Part shown: piece after piece, positions 14,440 to 23,605 of the stretch | Position numbering within the stretch: the first letter of the stretch is position 1 | Layout: each line of letters begins with the position of its first letter | Assembly: GCF_024543085.1 (NCBI RefSeq) | Contig: NZ_JANHNZ010000002.1 | Location: 186,001-250,000 of the forward strand | Origin: Granulicatella seriolae | Lineage (GTDB): Bacteria; Bacillota; Bacilli; Lactobacillales; Aerococcaceae | DNA length: 64,000 nt | Direction: 5' to 3' | The notes under the pieces: model-generated | Database searches by the model: none | Told to the model about the DNA's origin: nothing | The model's input: only the letters and a program-made list of their open reading frames with translations | Position numbers and translations under genes: made by a program

Positions 14440-14458
14440 ATCGTCTTTATCTTCAACA

Positions 14459-15112
14459 TCAAGAGTACCCTAATCCTACTTCTGAACCTACATTTAAGAT
14501 GTCATCTTTAGACCGTATTCTAACCATGTCACCTGTATAATTGTTTATCTTATTTTCAACAACTAGAAGTTTCTGGATATCCTTTGTATGAATATGTGCT
14601 AAATACGGTTGTCTTGAAGCATTGTATAGATTCATACCTCCTTTAACTAGTTCAGTTGTGCCCAAATACAAAGGCGCAGAGTTATAGACTACGCCATTTG
14701 GAATGTTGTATTCTATGGCAACCATCTGGGCGTAGTTGCCACCTAGCGAGTGTCCGGTTACTGTGGTAATACGATCGCCGTAGCGGTTTTTGACTTCTTC
14801 GTAAAAATCAAAGGCTGATTGATAGTGACCTCCTGCTCCTGCAAAGATATCTACCACGTCTGTTCGGATGTCGTTCCATGCGTCATTCGTTGTATTGGTT
14901 CCTGCGTAGCCTATTATGATTTCCTTGGTTGTGGTGTCTTCGAAGGCTACTCCCGTCATACCTGTTTCGACATTGTGGCTGCTGTGTAGGTAGCGCAGGG
15001 ATGGGTGTATATTATATTCACGTTTAATTTCTTCTTCTTCAGTCCATCCCCCTTCAATCAACAATTTTTCAATCTTATAACTACTGTCCATTACGTAACT
15101 TGTTATTTCCAT
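14459..15112 (-). CDS. Lipase-like alpha/beta hydrolase, TslA-like type VII effector candidate
   Basis: The 217-residue protein carries IGYAGTN and a nucleophile elbow TGHSLGGNYAQ (Ser122), typical of class 3 lipase/DUF2974 hydrolases. It starts just after a DUF576-like lipoprotein gene (stop 15117, ATG 15112, AGGGTGG before it). Staphylococcus aureus TslA, a type VII-secreted lipase, is paired with such a lipoprotein (TilA). The protein ends soon after the hydrolase region, without the long C-terminal targeting domain of TslA, so it may be shortened at 14459 where the AT-rich segment begins. No ESX machinery is visible in the window. Confidence 0.65.
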   Translation of the reverse strand: MEITSYVMDSSYKIEKLLIEGGWTEEEEIKREYNIHPSLRYLHSSHNVETGMTGVAFEDTTTKEIIIGYAGTNTTNDAWNDIRTDVVDIFAGAGGHYQSAFDFYEEVKNRYGDRITTVTGHSLGGNYAQMVAIEYNIPNGVVYNSAPLYLGTTELVKGGMNLYNASRQPYLAHIHTKDIQKLLVVENKINNYTGDMVRIRSKDDILNVGSEVGLGYS

Positions 15113-15116
15113 CTTT

Positions 15117-15824
15117 TTACCACCCTTCTATTCTTTCTAACAACATTGCTTTCTCTCCTCTTATACCTAAACTAATGCTTGAATAATATTGATCTTTTCT
15201 AAGACTACTTTGTTGTCCTTGAAGCAACAATCTTACTTTATCGATTTCCTTTTCATTAACATTAAAATACTGGTTGATATAGTCATCATTTATTGAATAA
15301 GTCAGCATGGTGTCTCTTGAGACTGGACTCTCAAACTTCGAGTCAAAAGGTAAGGTAGCCAACTTTTCTTGATTAAGTGTAAAATGTAAGAATAAAAACT
15401 CTAAATCATTCACCTTTTTCTTCAGTTCTTCATCGGCAGTAATTTCTACTCGATTATTAACAATATTTGTGATTTCGTAAGTGGATATACTAATCGTTTC
15501 TAAAGGTTCTATCTTCTCAATCTCTAGCTCTACAGTTCCGCTAAACGTTCGATTAATGGAGTCCCCCTCAATTCTAACATTATACACATGGACTATATCG
15601 CCGTGATACTCGTAATAATAGTCATCTATCTTGAACCCATTAGGAAACTTATCATACAGGTCTTCAAAATTTTTCGTTGGGTAGATGTCTCCTAGCTTGT
15701 CGAATCTGTCTTCTAGGTCTTTTCTACTTGGGAGTGGCAGTTGTGAAATGGCTGTACAGGCCGTGGATATTAGTAACAGCACTATCCCTAGGAGGAATAC
15801 TTGACTTGTTTTTTTCATCTTCAT
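15117..15824 (-). CDS. DUF576/TilA-like lipoprotein, copy A
   Basis: Probable surface lipoprotein and immunity partner of the adjacent lipase. A signal peptide ends in the lipobox-like ISTAC; the mature part contains YPTKNFEDLYDKF and the helical segment LKKKVNDLEFLFLHF, both characteristic of staphylococcal tandem lipoproteins. Several ATGs cluster at the start; the one at 15824 has AAGG nine bases upstream, while those at 15833 and 15830 abut it. The frame remains open to 15920, fusing with the remains of the upstream lipase copy. It is strongly similar to copy B, so the unit was duplicated. Confidence 0.75.
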   Translation of the reverse strand: MKMKKTSQVFLLGIVLLLISTACTAISQLPLPSRKDLEDRFDKLGDIYPTKNFEDLYDKFPNGFKIDDYYYEYHGDIVHVYNVRIEGDSINRTFSGTVELEIEKIEPLETISISTYEITNIVNNRVEITADEELKKKVNDLEFLFLHFTLNQEKLATLPFDSKFESPVSRDTMLTYSINDDYINQYFNVNEKEIDKVRLLLQGQQSSLRKDQYYSSISLGIRGEKAMLLERIEGW

Positions 15825-15885
15825 TTTCATCATCCTTTTTAGTTTTATGTATTGGTTTCTTTGGAAAGGTAAACTGCTTGCCTTG

Positions 15886-16287
15886 TTATGCACCACTCCG
15901 TTTGGGCGTATAGTTGCCACCTAGCGAGTGTCCGGTTACGGTGGTGATGCGATCGCCGTAGCTGTTTTTGACTTCTTCGTAAAAGTCAAAGGCTGATTGA
16001 TAGTGACCTCCTGCTCCTGCAAAGATGTCCACCACGTCTGTTCGGATGTCGTTCCATGCGTCATTCGTTGTATTGGTTCCTGCGTAGCCTATTATGATTT
16101 CCTTGGTTACGGTGTCCTCGAAGGCTACTCCCGTCATACCTGTTTCGACATTGTGGCTGCTGTGTAGGTAGCGCAGGAATGGGTGTATATCAAATTCAAA
16201 TTTTATTTGATCTTCTGTCCTTATCCCTTCAATCAATAGATCTTCAATCTTGTAACTACTATTCATAACAAAACTTGTCTTTTCCAT
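15886..16287 (-). pseudogene. Truncated TslA-like lipase, copy B
   Basis: The 133-residue product matches copy A closely up to GHSLGGNY, then changes frame into TPKRSGA and stops. At the break the sequence has an extra TA compared with copy A and then unrelated bases. The nucleophile serine remains but the acid and histidine of the triad are lost, so it should be inactive. It begins five bases after the copy B lipoprotein stop, with the same ribosome site as copy A. Confidence 0.85.
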
Positions 16288-16291
16288 CTTT

Positions 16292-17002
16292 TTACCACCC
16301 TTCTATTCTTTCAATCAACAGCGCTCTTCCCCTTTTTATATCTAAACTAACGCTCGAATAATATTCATTTTTTCTAAGGCTACTTTGTTGCCCTTGAAGC
16401 AATAATCTTACTTTATTTTCAGCTTCTTCTTCACTAACATTAAAATACTGATTTATATACTCATCATCTATCGTGTAATAAAGCATAGTATCTCTTGAGG
16501 CTGGACTCTCGAACCTTGAATCAAAGGGTAGGGTAGCCAGTTTTTCTCGATTGAGTGTAAAATGTAAGAATAAAAACTCTAAATCATTCACCTTTTTCTT
16601 CAGTTCTTCATCGGCAGTGATTTCTACTCGGTTATTAACTATTGTATTAATTTCATACGTAGATATACTAATGGTTTCCAATGGGTCTGACGTTTCAATT
16701 TCCAATTCTACGATTCCACTATATGTGCGATTAACAGAATCACCGTTAATTTTCACTTTATATACATGAACTATATTCCCATGAAACTCAAAAAAGTAGT
16801 GATTTATCTTGAACCCATTAGGAAACTTATCATATAGGTCTTCAAAATTTTTCGTTGGGTAGATGTCTCCTAGCTTGTCGAATCTGTCTTCTAGGTCTTT
16901 TCTACTTGGGAGTGGTAGTTGGGAAATGGCCGTACAAGCCGTGGATATTAGTAACAGCACTATCCCTAGGAATACTACTTGAAATGTTTTTTTCGTTTTC
17001 AT
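16292..17002 (-). CDS. DUF576/TilA-like lipoprotein, copy B
   Basis: First gene of the array. It encodes the same lipoprotein type as copy A, with signal peptide, ISTAC lipobox, YPTKNFEDLYDKF and a nearly identical C-terminus ending RIEGW. Divergence is concentrated in the middle (about residues 60-110), the expected pattern if it must match different effectors. Start chosen as in copy A (spacing from AAGG). Retaining a functional immunity gene after the cognate lipase broke would protect against sibling effectors. Confidence 0.75.
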   Translation of the reverse strand: MKTKKTFQVVFLGIVLLLISTACTAISQLPLPSRKDLEDRFDKLGDIYPTKNFEDLYDKFPNGFKINHYFFEFHGNIVHVYKVKINGDSVNRTYSGIVELEIETSDPLETISISTYEINTIVNNRVEITADEELKKKVNDLEFLFLHFTLNREKLATLPFDSRFESPASRDTMLYYTIDDEYINQYFNVSEEEAENKVRLLLQGQQSSLRKNEYYSSVSLDIKRGRALLIERIEGW

Positions 17003-17011
17003 TTTCATCAT

Positions 17012-17348
17012 CCTTTTTAGTTTTATGTTCGGCTATTTTACGTAACTATATTCAATGTCTCCCATTATTTGTAAGTAAACACCTTACATAAATAGCTATA
17101 AAAATTATAAACTATTTCTAATTGTGTCATTTTATAGACATATTTTTGATTAATCAGTATTATAATTCTATATTTTTCCTATTTTATCACAATACTATCA
17201 TAAAACTATATTTTTGTGAAGTTTTTTTCATACAAGTTCAGTAAATTCTATTAAACTTCATTGTAAAATGGTATACAAAAAAACCATGCCCTTTTGCATG
17301 GTTTTTACTAAATTTGTACTAAATTTAAATCATACTATTTTTATAGCC
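17012..17348. other. AT-rich upstream region of the lipoprotein-lipase array
   Basis: No gene is visible. The hairpin AAACCATGC (17281-17289) with GCATGGTTT (17296-17304), flanked by A and T runs, is a terminator for the AlkD-like operon and insulates the array. Many TATAAT-like matches occur between 17085 and 17215, but none has a clear -35 partner. Confidence 0.6.
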
Positions 17349-18044
17349 TTATGATTGTTTCCTTGCTCGTGCTTCCTTATTCTTCCGTGCAACCGTAATC
17401 CACTCTGGTGCAAATGGTGATGTACAGCCCGGTGGTACTGGGATACCTTTTAAGACATTCAACTCATGTCCCAAAGCAATGCAAGCTTCTGTCCACTCAT
17501 CATAAGTAACCCCTATTTCCACCAAGGCACGATTCATGGTCCACTGAACTAGTTCTGGTGCCGTTTGTAATTCTCTTTTAATTCTTGCAAAGATGGCTTC
17601 CAAGTCAGCTTGGCTAGCTTTCTTCGACACAATATATCGAACTTCCAAGCCCCACCCCAGTCGCTGCATGAGTTCTGAGTCACTGGCTAAAAACTCTTCT
17701 TTCCAAGACTGAGCATCGTCTCTTTTGGAGATAACCTTGCTAATCAACTCATCCAACACCGTCAAAGATTGCGTCGTTGCTACCAGATTTCTTACATCAT
17801 CTTCACTCAATTTGTTTGGCTCCATCATCATGATAGCCAAGAGTTGTGCATCTAAATTTTTGCTTGCCCAAAGTTCTAAGGCTAAATCTGTTTTTTTTGC
17901 ATGTTCCTTACCAAGCTTTCGCAAAGGCCCCATCATTACACCGAAAAATGGCTCCGGTTCATTATTTTTTTGATAGTGCTTTATTCGTGACGGATTCGAT
18001 AGGTCTTCTAATTCTTGTAGAATGGTTTGTGCTTCTTGATTCAT
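17349..18044 (-). CDS. AlkD-like DNA alkylation repair protein
   Basis: The 231-residue, all-helical protein resembles the DNA alkylation repair family (PF08713), HEAT-like-repeat glycosylases that excise alkylated bases. Features include a run of helices with GWGLEVRYIVSKK, WTMNRALVEIG and a Gly/Pro-rich C-terminus with PPGCTSPFAPEWI. It has AAGGAG before the ATG and follows a small membrane protein by 12 bases, so the two are probably one transcript. The family call is from pattern only. Confidence 0.7.
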   Translation of the reverse strand: MNQEAQTILQELEDLSNPSRIKHYQKNNEPEPFFGVMMGPLRKLGKEHAKKTDLALELWASKNLDAQLLAIMMMEPNKLSEDDVRNLVATTQSLTVLDELISKVISKRDDAQSWKEEFLASDSELMQRLGWGLEVRYIVSKKASQADLEAIFARIKRELQTAPELVQWTMNRALVEIGVTYDEWTEACIALGHELNVLKGIPVPPGCTSPFAPEWITVARKNKEARARKQS

Positions 18045-18056
18045 TTATAGTCTCCT

Positions 18057-18335
18057 TTAGAAAAATACTCTAAAAAACGAAAAAAGTGCCAATATGATAC
18101 TTGTCAGCAATATCCACAGTGAAGATTGACGTTTTGTTTTACTGTAGCGTGTGTACTCGGCCAGGGCTAGAAACGATAACGAAATACCCAGACCTAAGAA
18201 ATAATAGGTATTTGGTATATCCACTTTGAAAAAGGTTCTTAAAATCCATATAATAATTAGGACACTACCACTAATTAGATAGGCTAGGTCAAATTTCGAG
18301 ATGTTTGGTGTAGCAGGTTTATTTTCTTCTGGCAT
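18057..18335 (-). CDS. Small membrane protein of unknown function
   Basis: A 92-residue protein with three predicted membrane segments (about 18-36, 44-59, 72-91) and a cytoplasmic Pro/Asn-rich N-terminus. A clear AGGAG lies seven bases before its ATG. Not recognised as a named family. Confidence 0.7.
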   Translation of the reverse strand: MPEENKPATPNISKFDLAYLISGSVLIIIWILRTFFKVDIPNTYYFLGLGISLSFLALAEYTRYSKTKRQSSLWILLTSIILALFSFFRVFF

Positions 18336-18532
18336 GATGTTCTCCTCATTTTCATTTCATTTTTATTATTGCAAAAGCACTTTTTTTGCTGCTTGGTTTC
18401 ATTTTATAGACTAAATGGGCTTACTGCAACTGTAATGATTTTGGAAAGCTATTTTATAGTGGTTATCATTTGTAATACTAGAAAATAAGCGTTATCATTA
18501 AGATGTTAAATAATCTCTAGGAGGAATTTATT

Positions 18533-18784
18533 ATGTCAGATTTCACAAAAAAGATTGACGAAATGAAAGACCAAGTAGTTGATAAAGCAAAAGAAGTTGG
18601 AGAAGACGTTTCTAAGAAGGCTTCTGAAGTTAAGGATGACCTAGAAAAGAAAGCTGAACACGCTAAAGATGAAGCTGCTAAGTTTGCTGATGAAGCTGGA
18701 AAAAAAGCAGAAGAATTCAAAGATGATGTTAGCAAAAAAACTAGTGACTTTGTCGAAGACGTTAAAGATAAGTTTAAAATATAG
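18533..18784 (+). CDS. Small LEA-like/CsbD-like amphipathic helical protein
   Basis: An 83-residue, highly charged protein made of 11-residue-type repeats (VSKKASEVKDD, AKDEAAKFADE, VSKKTSDFVED) without Trp or Cys, predicted to be one long amphipathic helix. Such proteins usually accompany general stress. TAGGAGG precedes the ATG at good spacing. Two direct repeats GTTATCATT (18462-18470, 18491-18499) lie upstream and could be a regulator site. Confidence 0.75.
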   Translation: MSDFTKKIDEMKDQVVDKAKEVGEDVSKKASEVKDDLEKKAEHAKDEAAKFADEAGKKAEEFKDDVSKKTSDFVEDVKDKFKI

Positions 18785-18798
18785 ATTGAATTAAAAGT

Positions 18799-18857
18799 AA
18801 AATAGCACCTGTAACCCTACACAGAACATTCTGTGTGTGACTTACAGGTGCTATTTT
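18799..18857. terminator. Terminator after the LEA-like gene
   Basis: A 16-bp stem, AAAATAGCACCTGTAA (18799-18814) with its complement at 18842-18857, contains a second small hairpin in the loop and ends in T residues. Confidence 0.9.
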
Positions 18858-18909
18858 AATGGTTTAAAGTATCTACATTTAGAATCTGTATAGTGATTAA
18901 CTGCTCTAA

Positions 18910-19170
18910 CAGTCGTCCTCACACCTTGGTAATTAGGTTCTGACTCCTAGCTGCTTGGAAATTAGATAAATTCTCTACAGCCTCTACAAGGCTTCCGTAG
19001 AATTTCCTAAATTTCTTGCGCAGCTGTCCAGTCGTCCTCACACCTTGGTTTTAATTAGGTTCTGACTCCTAGCTGCTTGGAAATTAGATAAATTCTCTAC
19101 AGCCTTTGCAAGGCTTCCGTAGAATTTCCTAAATTTCTTGCGCAGCTACCCAGTCGTCCTCACACCTTGG
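18910..19170. repeat. Tandem structured repeat, two units of about 120 bp plus a partial third
   Basis: Unit 1 spans 18910-19028, unit 2 spans 19029-19150, and a 20-bp start of a third spans 19151-19170. Units are nearly identical, differing by two or three substitutions and a TTT insertion. Each contains a long imperfect hairpin bounded by AGCTGC and GCAGCT (18949-19025, 19071-19147). The array fills the gap after argS. The hairpin plus short conserved linker resembles BOX-type intergenic repeats of streptococci in organisation, not in recognisable sequence. Confidence 0.85.
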
Positions 19171-19175
19171 TTTTT

Positions 19176-20867
19176 TTACATTTCGTCTGGGGATTCTACT
19201 CCTAGAATTGCTAGGCCTTGTTTTAAGATGTTGGCTGTTGCGGATACTAGGGCTAATCTTGCATTCTTTTCTGCATCATCGTTTAGGATTCTGCTATTTG
19301 CGTAGTATTTATTGAAGGCTTGTGCCAATGTGATAACGTATTTAGCGATAACAGATGGTTCGAATTTGTTTTCAGCAAACTTAACCACGTTAGGGTAGTT
19401 TTCAATTAGTTTTAAGACTTCCCATGCATAGTCATCTGACAAGCCTAATTCTGCACCCACTTGGATTTCTTGGTCAGCTTTGCGTAACAAGCTCATCGCA
19501 CGTGCACGTGTGTATTGTACGTATGGCCCTGTTTCTCCTTCGAATTGTACAACTTCTTCTAGAGTGAAGTCGAAGTTATTTAAACGGTCATTTTTAAGGT
19601 CATGGAAGACAACTGCTCCAACCCCTACTTGACGAGCGACTTCTTCTTTGTTTGGTAAGTCTGGATTTTTCGCTTCGATTTGTTGGTAGGCTAAGTCGAT
19701 GGCTTCGTTTAGAACACCTTCTAATAAGACAACTTTCCCTTTACGTGTGGATAATTTTTTACCACCAAGAGTAATCAAACCGAATGGGACATGAACCATA
19801 TCTTCTTGCCATTCCAAGCCCATTTCATTCAAGACTGCTTTTAACTGTTTGAAGTGGTTAGATTGCTCATTACCAACGACATAGACTGATTTTGCAAAGT
19901 CAAATGTTTTCTTACGGTAAGCAGCTGTAGCTAGGTCACGCGTAATGTATAGGGTTGCTCCATCTGATTTTTTGATTAGTGCAGGTGGTAGGTCATATTT
20001 GTCCAAATGAACTAGGGTTGCGCCATTATCTACGGTTGCAATCTTGTCATTTTCTAGTTGTTCAATGATGACATCCATCTTGTCGTTATAGAAAGATTCT
20101 CCGTGGTAATAGTCAAAGGTCACACCTAGTAAATCATAGATACGGTTGAATTCAGCAAGAGACTCTTCAACAAACCATTCCCATAAGCGTTGTGCTTCTT
20201 CATCCCCATCTTCTAGTTTTTTGAACCAAGCACGACCTTGTTCCTCTAACTCTGGGTTTGTCTCTGCTTCTTCATGGAACTGAACATATAAACGTAAGAG
20301 TTCATCAATTGGATTAGCAACAACAGCTGCTTCATCGCCCCATAATTTGTAAGCTACAATCAGTTTACCAAACTGAGTTCCCCAGTCACCTAAATGGTTA
20401 ACTTTGATTGGTTTATAGCCAACCTTCGCTTCTAAGTTTGCAATGGCATTTCCGATAACTGTTGAGCGTAGGTGTCCCATTGACATTGGTTTGGCAATGT
20501 TAGGGGATGACATGTCAACCGGAACATTTCTTCCGTGTCCATAGTCCCAATCACCAAAGTGGTCCCCTTTTTCTAAAACTTCTTTTAGAACATGGTCATA
20601 AAAATTAGGACGTGCTAAGAAAACATTCGCATATGGTCCAACTGCAACTGCCTTATCAATAGCTGGGTCGGAAATGTTTTCTACAATTTCAGTCGCAATC
20701 GCTTGAGGTGCTTTTCTTAACACTTTTGCTAAAGAAAAGGCTGGAAATGCAATGTCTCCATGCTCTGAATATTTTGGTGTTTCTAAAAGATTATAAACTT
20801 CTTCATACGAAAGGTGCTCTCCAACTGTTTTCAAAATCTGTTCTGCCACTATTTTTTTGTAATCCAT
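19176..20867 (-). CDS. argS: Arginyl-tRNA synthetase
   Basis: Class I synthetase charging tRNA-Arg. The full-length 563-residue enzyme shows [20 protein letters not shown] (HIGH-equivalent region) and [12 protein letters not shown] (KMSK-equivalent). The N-terminal Add-1 domain and C-terminal DALR domain (ending near [11 protein letters not shown]) are present. Preceded by an arginine T-box leader and adjacent to the arginine deiminase genes, so both synthesis and breakdown of arginine pools are controlled in one neighbourhood. Confidence 0.97.
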   Translation of the reverse strand: MDYKKIVAEQILKTVGEHLSYEEVYNLLETPKYSEHGDIAFPAFSLAKVLRKAPQAIATEIVENISDPAIDKAVAVGPYANVFLARPNFYDHVLKEVLEKGDHFGDWDYGHGRNVPVDMSSPNIAKPMSMGHLRSTVIGNAIANLEAKVGYKPIKVNHLGDWGTQFGKLIVAYKLWGDEAAVVANPIDELLRLYVQFHEEAETNPELEEQGRAWFKKLEDGDEEAQRLWEWFVEESLAEFNRIYDLLGVTFDYYHGESFYNDKMDVIIEQLENDKIATVDNGATLVHLDKYDLPPALIKKSDGATLYITRDLATAAYRKKTFDFAKSVYVVGNEQSNHFKQLKAVLNEMGLEWQEDMVHVPFGLITLGGKKLSTRKGKVVLLEGVLNEAIDLAYQQIEAKNPDLPNKEEVARQVGVGAVVFHDLKNDRLNNFDFTLEEVVQFEGETGPYVQYTRARAMSLLRKADQEIQVGAELGLSDDYAWEVLKLIENYPNVVKFAENKFEPSVIAKYVITLAQAFNKYYANSRILNDDAEKNARLALVSATANILKQGLAILGVESPDEM

Positions 20868-20911
20868 CTACTTCATTCCTCCATTGTTATATTCTGTTCT
20901 TTCAGTCCAAT

Positions 20912-21180
20912 AAAAAAGTCCCTATTAATAGATAAATATCTATTAATAGAGACGAGAATTCCCGTGGTACCACTCTGCTTGTTTGCCCAGAATCTACTAA
21001 GCAAACCACTTTACTTACTGTAACGGGTAAGTACCGAACAATCCTACTTGATTCAGACTGTTTTCTAATGAAGTGCGCTTCCTCATCTAGTGATTTGTTG
21101 GCTCTCACCGCCCCAACTCGCTTTAAAATGTCTAGATAAGTACTCTCTTCATATCGAAGGTTATTTGATTTGTAACTGAT
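20912..21180 (-). promoter_or_regulatory. T-box riboswitch (Arg) of argS
   Basis: The conserved T-box GAGTGGTACCACGGG lies at 20975-20961. It overlaps the competing stems of a strong terminator (16-bp stem at 20919-20953 followed by T residues). Stem I lies at about 21150-21065, with CGC followed by A at 21077-21075 as the probable Arg specifier. Uncharged tRNA-Arg would stabilise the antiterminator and raise argS expression. Confidence 0.93.
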
Positions 21181-21190
21181 AGTGAGACCA

Positions 21191-21219
21191 ATGTTATCAC
21201 ATGTTGCCTCACTTGTCTA
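21191..21219 (-). promoter_or_regulatory. Probable argS promoter
   Basis: TAGACA (21219-21214) and TAACAT (21196-21191) are separated by 17 bp, between the arcC stop and the T-box leader. The -10 is imperfect. Confidence 0.5.
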
Positions 21220-21234
21220 GCCTAAATGTAAAGC

Positions 21235-22185
21235 TTAGTCAGCTACAACTTGTGTTCCGCCATCTCCTGATAAAACACTAGCAATATTTTCTAGAGAAGT
21301 GATAATCGCCTTACCTTCTGGATAAGCTTCAATAAAGGCAATAGCTGCTTCTACTTTTGGTAGCATACTTCCAGGTGCAAATTGGTTCTCAGCAATGTAT
21401 TGTTTCAACTGAGATGGTGTTACTTTTTCTAATTTTTCTTGATTTGGTTGGTTATAGTTAACAAAGACATTTTCCACACCGGTTAAAATGATGAACACGT
21501 CTGCTTCAATCAACTCAGAAAGTGTTTGGCTTGCGAAGTCTTTGTCGATAACTGCTTCTACTCCAGTAAGTAGCTTAGTCGTTGGGTCTTCCACAACTGG
21601 AATACCGCCTCCACCAGCAGTAATGACAACAACACCTGCATCGATCAATGATTTGATAACATTCACTTCTTTAATGCCGACTGGTTTTGGTGATGGCACT
21701 ACTTTACGATAGCCGCGTCCTGCGTCTTCTTTAAAGGTAGCTCCTGTTTCTGTAGCTTGTGCATCTGCTTCTTCCTTGCTTAGGAATGGCCCAATTGGTT
21801 TGGTTGGGTTAGCAAAAGCTGGATCATCTTTAGAAACAATCACTTGTGTTACCAAAGCACCGACATCTTTCTTGATGCCTTTTCTTTCCAATTCATTGAC
21901 TAGGGCATTTTGTAACCAGTAGCCAATACTTCCTTCTGTCATAGCTACACAGGTATCTAATGGCATAGCTGGATTTTTTTCAGAATCAGCAGCACTTTGT
22001 TGCAAGAGTAAGTTCCCAACTTGTGGTCCGTTACCATGTGTAACAACCAACTCATCTCCATTTTCAATGAATTGTACTAAATACTTAGCCGTTTGGTTCA
22101 ATGCTTCTTGTTGTGCTTTAGCTGAAGCATCTGTTGATAAGATCGCATTTCCTCCTAAGGCAATTACGATTTTTCTTTTTGTCAT
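21235..22185 (-). CDS. arcC: Carbamate kinase
   Basis: Last step of the arginine deiminase pathway: carbamoyl phosphate plus ADP gives ATP, CO2 and ammonia. The 316-residue protein begins [15 protein letters not shown] (amino-acid kinase glycine loop) and contains [21 protein letters not shown] and the family's conserved C-terminus. The ATG at 22185 is chosen since GGAG lies eight bases upstream; a GTG at 22194 overlaps that site. Last gene of the arc cluster. Confidence 0.97.
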   Translation of the reverse strand: MTKRKIVIALGGNAILSTDASAKAQQEALNQTAKYLVQFIENGDELVVTHGNGPQVGNLLLQQSAADSEKNPAMPLDTCVAMTEGSIGYWLQNALVNELERKGIKKDVGALVTQVIVSKDDPAFANPTKPIGPFLSKEEADAQATETGATFKEDAGRGYRKVVPSPKPVGIKEVNVIKSLIDAGVVVITAGGGGIPVVEDPTTKLLTGVEAVIDKDFASQTLSELIEADVFIILTGVENVFVNYNQPNQEKLEKVTPSQLKQYIAENQFAPGSMLPKVEAAIAFIEAYPEGKAIITSLENIASVLSGDGGTQVVAD

Positions 22186-22225
22186 TGCGTCCACTCCTTC
22201 TATATCATTCAGTTTATAAACTTAT

Positions 22226-23563
22226 TTATTTCTGACCTGCTAGTCGAGCAATAGCTTCTGCATAGATGTCCATGGCACCAAAAATATCTTTCAAGGCCAT
22301 CCGTTCATTTTCCATGTGTTCGGTCATTGGCGAATCCTGGAAAACAGCACCGTAAGCTACACAGTTATCCATAGTCCTAGCAAATGTTGCACCACCAGAA
22401 GATACTGCTGGGCTCATATCACCCGTTTTTTCTTGGTAAACGCTCATTAGCGTGTTCACTAGATAGCTATCTAAAGGAACATATAGTGGCGCTAGGTAGT
22501 CAAATTCTTCATAGGTCAAGCCATACTCTTTGGCTTTTTCAATTAATTCTTCTAATAAGCGGTCCATGTCGGCTAAGACTGGGATACGCATATCGATTCT
22601 AATCTCAGATGCATTAGAAGAAATAGTCACTCCAGCTACATTCATGGTTAAGCTTCCTGACGGACCATCTTGAATAGCTCCAAAGATAGTTCCACCTGTT
22701 GCATCTTCACCAATCTCATCGACTAGGAAGTTTAACACAGGGTGTTCTACTAATTCAGATAACCCATAGGCCAAACGAATGATAGCATTTACCCCATCTA
22801 GGGCATCTTTTGAATGTTTAGAAGACCCAATGACTGTAATAGAATCTTCCTTCAATTCATAGTCAAAACCTAATCCATCAAGTTGCAAGGCTAATTCTGG
22901 AATTAATTTTCCTGAATAGGTTGCTTTTCCTGGTACGACATTGAAGGCTTCACCAACTTCTAACTCAAGGACATCACTTGGAGCGCCATGCAATTTGATT
23001 TGTAAGAGGCCTTTTTCAGCATAGGTCAAAGGAAAGGCTGAGTCAGGGGCAAAGCCCATGGTAGCTTTTTCTTCGATCTCGTTATAGCGATTCATGCATC
23101 TCCAAAGAGTTTCTTCGTCGGTTCCAAAAATAAATCGGATTCGTTTGTCAAAGGTAACTCCTGCATCCATTAAGGCTTTTACTGCAAAGAGGGCCGCCAT
23201 AGTCGGGCCTTTGTCATCTTGCGTGCCACGTCCATGAATATAGTCACCCATCACTTGCGCTTCAAATGGTGGTGTATCCCATTTTTTCAGATCTCCTGCT
23301 GGCACCACGTCAAGATGACAGAGGATAGCAAGTAGTTCTTCGCCTTCACCTACTTGGGCATAACCATAATATCCTTTGGGATCGATGTAGGTTGAGAAAC
23401 CAAGTGACTGGCAGAGGTCTAGGGTGTCTTCTAAAACATCTTGAATAGCTTGACCAAAAGGAGTTCCGTTTTCGTCTTCTTTCAATACTGATGGAAAGCT
23501 AACGACTCGTTTAATGGCCTCAATACATTGATCTTTATGGGTTTGTTTAATATATTCTTGCAC
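22226..23563 (-). CDS. M20 family dipeptidase (PepV/ArcT-like)
   Basis: Metallopeptidase that probably releases arginine or other amino acids from dipeptides. Zinc ligands are visible in CHLDVV (His83, Asp85), TQDDKGP (Asp116/117) and GTDEET (Glu150/151). The 445-residue length fits the PepV subfamily. I prefer the GTG at 23563, since AAGGAG lies eight bases before it and overlaps the first GTG at 23572. Streptococcal arc operons carry the same type of gene (arcT) between arcD and arcC. Confidence 0.88.
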   Translation of the reverse strand: MQEYIKQTHKDQCIEAIKRVVSFPSVLKEDENGTPFGQAIQDVLEDTLDLCQSLGFSTYIDPKGYYGYAQVGEGEELLAILCHLDVVPAGDLKKWDTPPFEAQVMGDYIHGRGTQDDKGPTMAALFAVKALMDAGVTFDKRIRFIFGTDEETLWRCMNRYNEIEEKATMGFAPDSAFPLTYAEKGLLQIKLHGAPSDVLELEVGEAFNVVPGKATYSGKLIPELALQLDGLGFDYELKEDSITVIGSSKHSKDALDGVNAIIRLAYGLSELVEHPVLNFLVDEIGEDATGGTIFGAIQDGPSGSLTMNVAGVTISSNASEIRIDMRIPVLADMDRLLEELIEKAKEYGLTYEEFDYLAPLYVPLDSYLVNTLMSVYQEKTGDMSPAVSSGGATFARTMDNCVAYGAVFQDSPMTEHMENERMALKDIFGAMDIYAEAIARLAGQK

Positions 23564-23605
23564 TAATTCCACTCCTTCTGGTCAGTTCTATTTTACTTAT
23601 AAGGT

